From positions 2,624,572-2,688,571 of the forward strand of contig WJXW01000005.1 of assembly GCA_015832175.1 (NCBI GenBank): a stretch of 64,000 nucleotides of DNA. Direction: 5' to 3'. Position numbers and translations under genes: made by a program. The notes under the pieces were generated by a model, which was given only the letters and a program-made list of their open reading frames with translations, was not told the origin of the DNA and made no database searches. This DNA comes from Paraphaeosphaeria minitans (taxonomy: Eukaryota; Ascomycota; Dothideomycetes; Pleosporales; Didymosphaeriaceae). Shown in pieces: positions 62,538 through 64,000 of the stretch (its first letter is position 1; each line of letters starts with the position of its first letter).

Positions 62538-62989
62538 AGTACTAGTATTGATACTATCTTATAACTTATTAGAATTTAATAAAATTATAATTAAACTATA
62601 TTTCTACTTTTTTATAAACTTTACCACTAGTTATTAAATAGTAGTATACTTTTTTATATACTTATAATAATTTTTACTTATTTAGTAATCATAAGTTTTA
62701 CTTTAAATAGTTTATACTAATAGTATTATATAACTACTAGAGTGAAACTAAATTTAATTTTATATTAATAATTTATATTTCTATTAAAAAGAGAATATAA
62801 AAGAAATTATTAAAGTAGTAGTATTTATAAGTAGAAGTAGGACTTATAAATAATAAAACTAAATTACTAAACTATGTAGTAGATAATAAATAATTTCTAG
62901 TTATTATAAAATTAAGAAAAAAAAACTAAAGGGTTATTTTTTATTAAAGGGAAAATATATATTTCTAAAGTTATAGAAAATATAAAGTA
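62538..62989. other. AT-rich subterminal sequence without recognisable features
   Basis: A very AT-rich stretch following the last shared base of the helicase unit. No ORF, RNA gene or known repeat was seen. Confidence 0.5.
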
Positions 62990-63620
62990 ATATAACTTTT
63001 TAAAAAGTAATATAAGGTAAAGTTATTAACTATTCTATACAGGTATATAAGGTCGTGTTAAGTTATATAAAAGGATATAAATTATTATAAAGGGACATAA
63101 AGCTATATAAAGTAATATGTAGTAAAGTTATTAAATATTTTATAAAGTTATATAAGGTTGTATTAAGTTATATAAAGGGATATAAATTATTATAAAGTAA
63201 TATAAAGGTATATAAAGTAATATAAAGTAAAGTTATATAAGGTTGTATTAAGTTATATAAAGTGATATAAATTACTATAAAGCTATATAAAGTGATATAT
63301 GGTAAAGTTATTAGATATTTAATAAAGTTATATAAAGTGATATAAATTGTAATAAAGTAATATAAAGCTATATAATACTATATAACTTTCTATAAAATAG
63401 TATAAGGTACAGTTATTAAATATTTTATAAAGGTTTATAAAGTAGTGTTAAGTTGTATAAAGTGATATAAAGTAACATAACTTTCTATAAAGGGATGTAA
63501 GGTGAAGTTATTAAATGTTATATAAAGTGGTATAAAGCTATATAAAGTAAAATAAAGTTATGTAGAGTAATATAGGATGGACTTATTAAATGTTGTTTAA
63601 AGTTATTAGTTATACTATAA
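62990..63620 (+). repeat. irregular AT-rich subterminal repeat array
   Basis: Built of reiterated AAGTTATATAA, AGTGATATAAA and TATAAAGTAATATAA words. A longer motif, [GT]AAAGTTATTAAATATTTTATAAAG, recurs in variant form near 63012, 63122, 63304, 63411, 63502 and 63587, giving an irregular spacing of about 80-180 bp. No coding potential. Confidence 0.75.
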
Positions 63621-63776
63621 AACAAACTTAGTAAGGAGAGAAGAATAAGCTTCTTATTATAAAACTTTATATAGTAGAGAAAAGTTAGGACTTTTTTAGA
63701 AAAGAGATATAATATTATAACTAGATAAGGAGTATACTAATATAAGTTAAAGGGAGTTAAAGTAGGGAAAAATCTT

Positions 63777-63887
63777 GAGGTAGAATAGGAAACCCGTTTA
63801 TAAGTGTATAGGAGAGGTAGGATAGGAAACCCGTTCGTGAGTGCAAGGGAGAGGTGGGGTGGGTGGGCCCGTCGGGATGGGAAGAAC
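63777..63887 (+). repeat. 37-bp subterminal tandem repeat, three units
   Basis: Units begin GAGGT at 63777, 63814 and 63851, exactly 37 bp apart. The first two share GAGGTAG[AG]ATAGGAAACCCGT. The third is a diverged G-rich version containing GGGGTGGGTGGG and GGGATGGG, which could form a G-quadruplex. The first unit carries transitions relative to the second. Confidence 0.8.
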
Positions 63888-63897
63888 CGCTGGTGCG

Positions 63898-64000
63898 TAG
63901 GGTTAGGGTTAGGGTTAGGGTTAGGGTTAGGGTTAGGGTTAGGGTTAGGGTTAGGGTTAGGGTTAGGGTTAGGGTTAGGGTTAGGGTTAGGGTTAGGGTT
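63898..64000 (+). repeat. telomere, (TTAGGG)n
   Basis: 103 bp of uninterrupted TTAGGG repeat (about 17 units) running to the window end. This is the G-rich strand expected at a right-hand chromosome end. Confidence 0.99.

Noticed and set aside
1..64000. tRNA, rRNA and other structured RNA genes
   Set aside because: None was recognised by eye; in heavily RIP-mutated DNA a covariance-model scan would be needed to exclude remnants.

Overview
This window is the end of a chromosome from a filamentous ascomycete (Pezizomycotina; the species cannot be told from the sequence). It finishes in 103 bases of perfect TTAGGG repeat, written in the orientation of a right-hand chromosome end. Nearly everything except one gene is TA-rich and almost free of CpA/TpG, with in-frame TAG and TAA codons where repeat families would have CAG, CAA or TGG. 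That is the signature of repeat-induced point mutation (RIP): C-to-T and G-to-A changes in duplicated DNA. Only one intact protein gene is visible, at 57904-62325.

Layout from left to right. (1) 1-5881: Ty3/Gypsy chromovirus copy 1, cut by the window edge, with its 3' LTR at 5452-5881. (2) 5882-20985, with interruptions: an old subtelomere holding a RIP-killed helicase gene of the telomere-linked RecQ type (called TLH2 here). The reading frame keeps one phase from about 7176 to 12436. It is split by a second, unrelated Gypsy element (12437-19575). (3) 20991-35103: a Ty1/Copia element with 195-bp LTRs and a perfect TATTC target duplication. Gypsy copy 2 (27629-34345, 456-bp LTRs, ATTAG duplication) is nested inside it. 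(4) 35104-38789: telomere-associated-type repeats, interrupted by a solo Gypsy LTR (37208-37618, CGTAC duplication). (5) 38790-44623: Gypsy copy 3, which lacks its 3' end. (6) 44624 to the telomere: four head-to-tail copies of a 4.9-kb unit, each carrying a telomere-linked RecQ helicase gene (TLH) read toward the telomere. Units 1-3 are RIP-destroyed and unit 4 is intact. (7) 62326-63897: AT-rich subterminal repeats and a short G-rich 37-bp repeat, then the telomere.

The intact protein (1473 residues) joins four parts: an N-terminal region with a C2H2 zinc finger, an acidic linker, a middle domain whose conserved residues and spacing look like a tyrosine recombinase, and a RecQ-type helicase with its zinc-binding module plus a further Cys-rich tail. 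The degenerate TLH2 gene keeps the same Arg-Lys-Arg-His-Tyr pattern, including identical 34-residue and 9-residue spacings.

The four units share one left edge, while the sequence to their left is cut at four unrelated places, each ending in CC. This looks like repeated addition of a defined terminal unit to a shortened chromosome end. A recombinase-like domain fused to a helicase inside a unit with a fixed edge is the most interesting system here: a candidate self-propagating chromosome-end element. That reading is inference; the motifs and junctions are directly visible.
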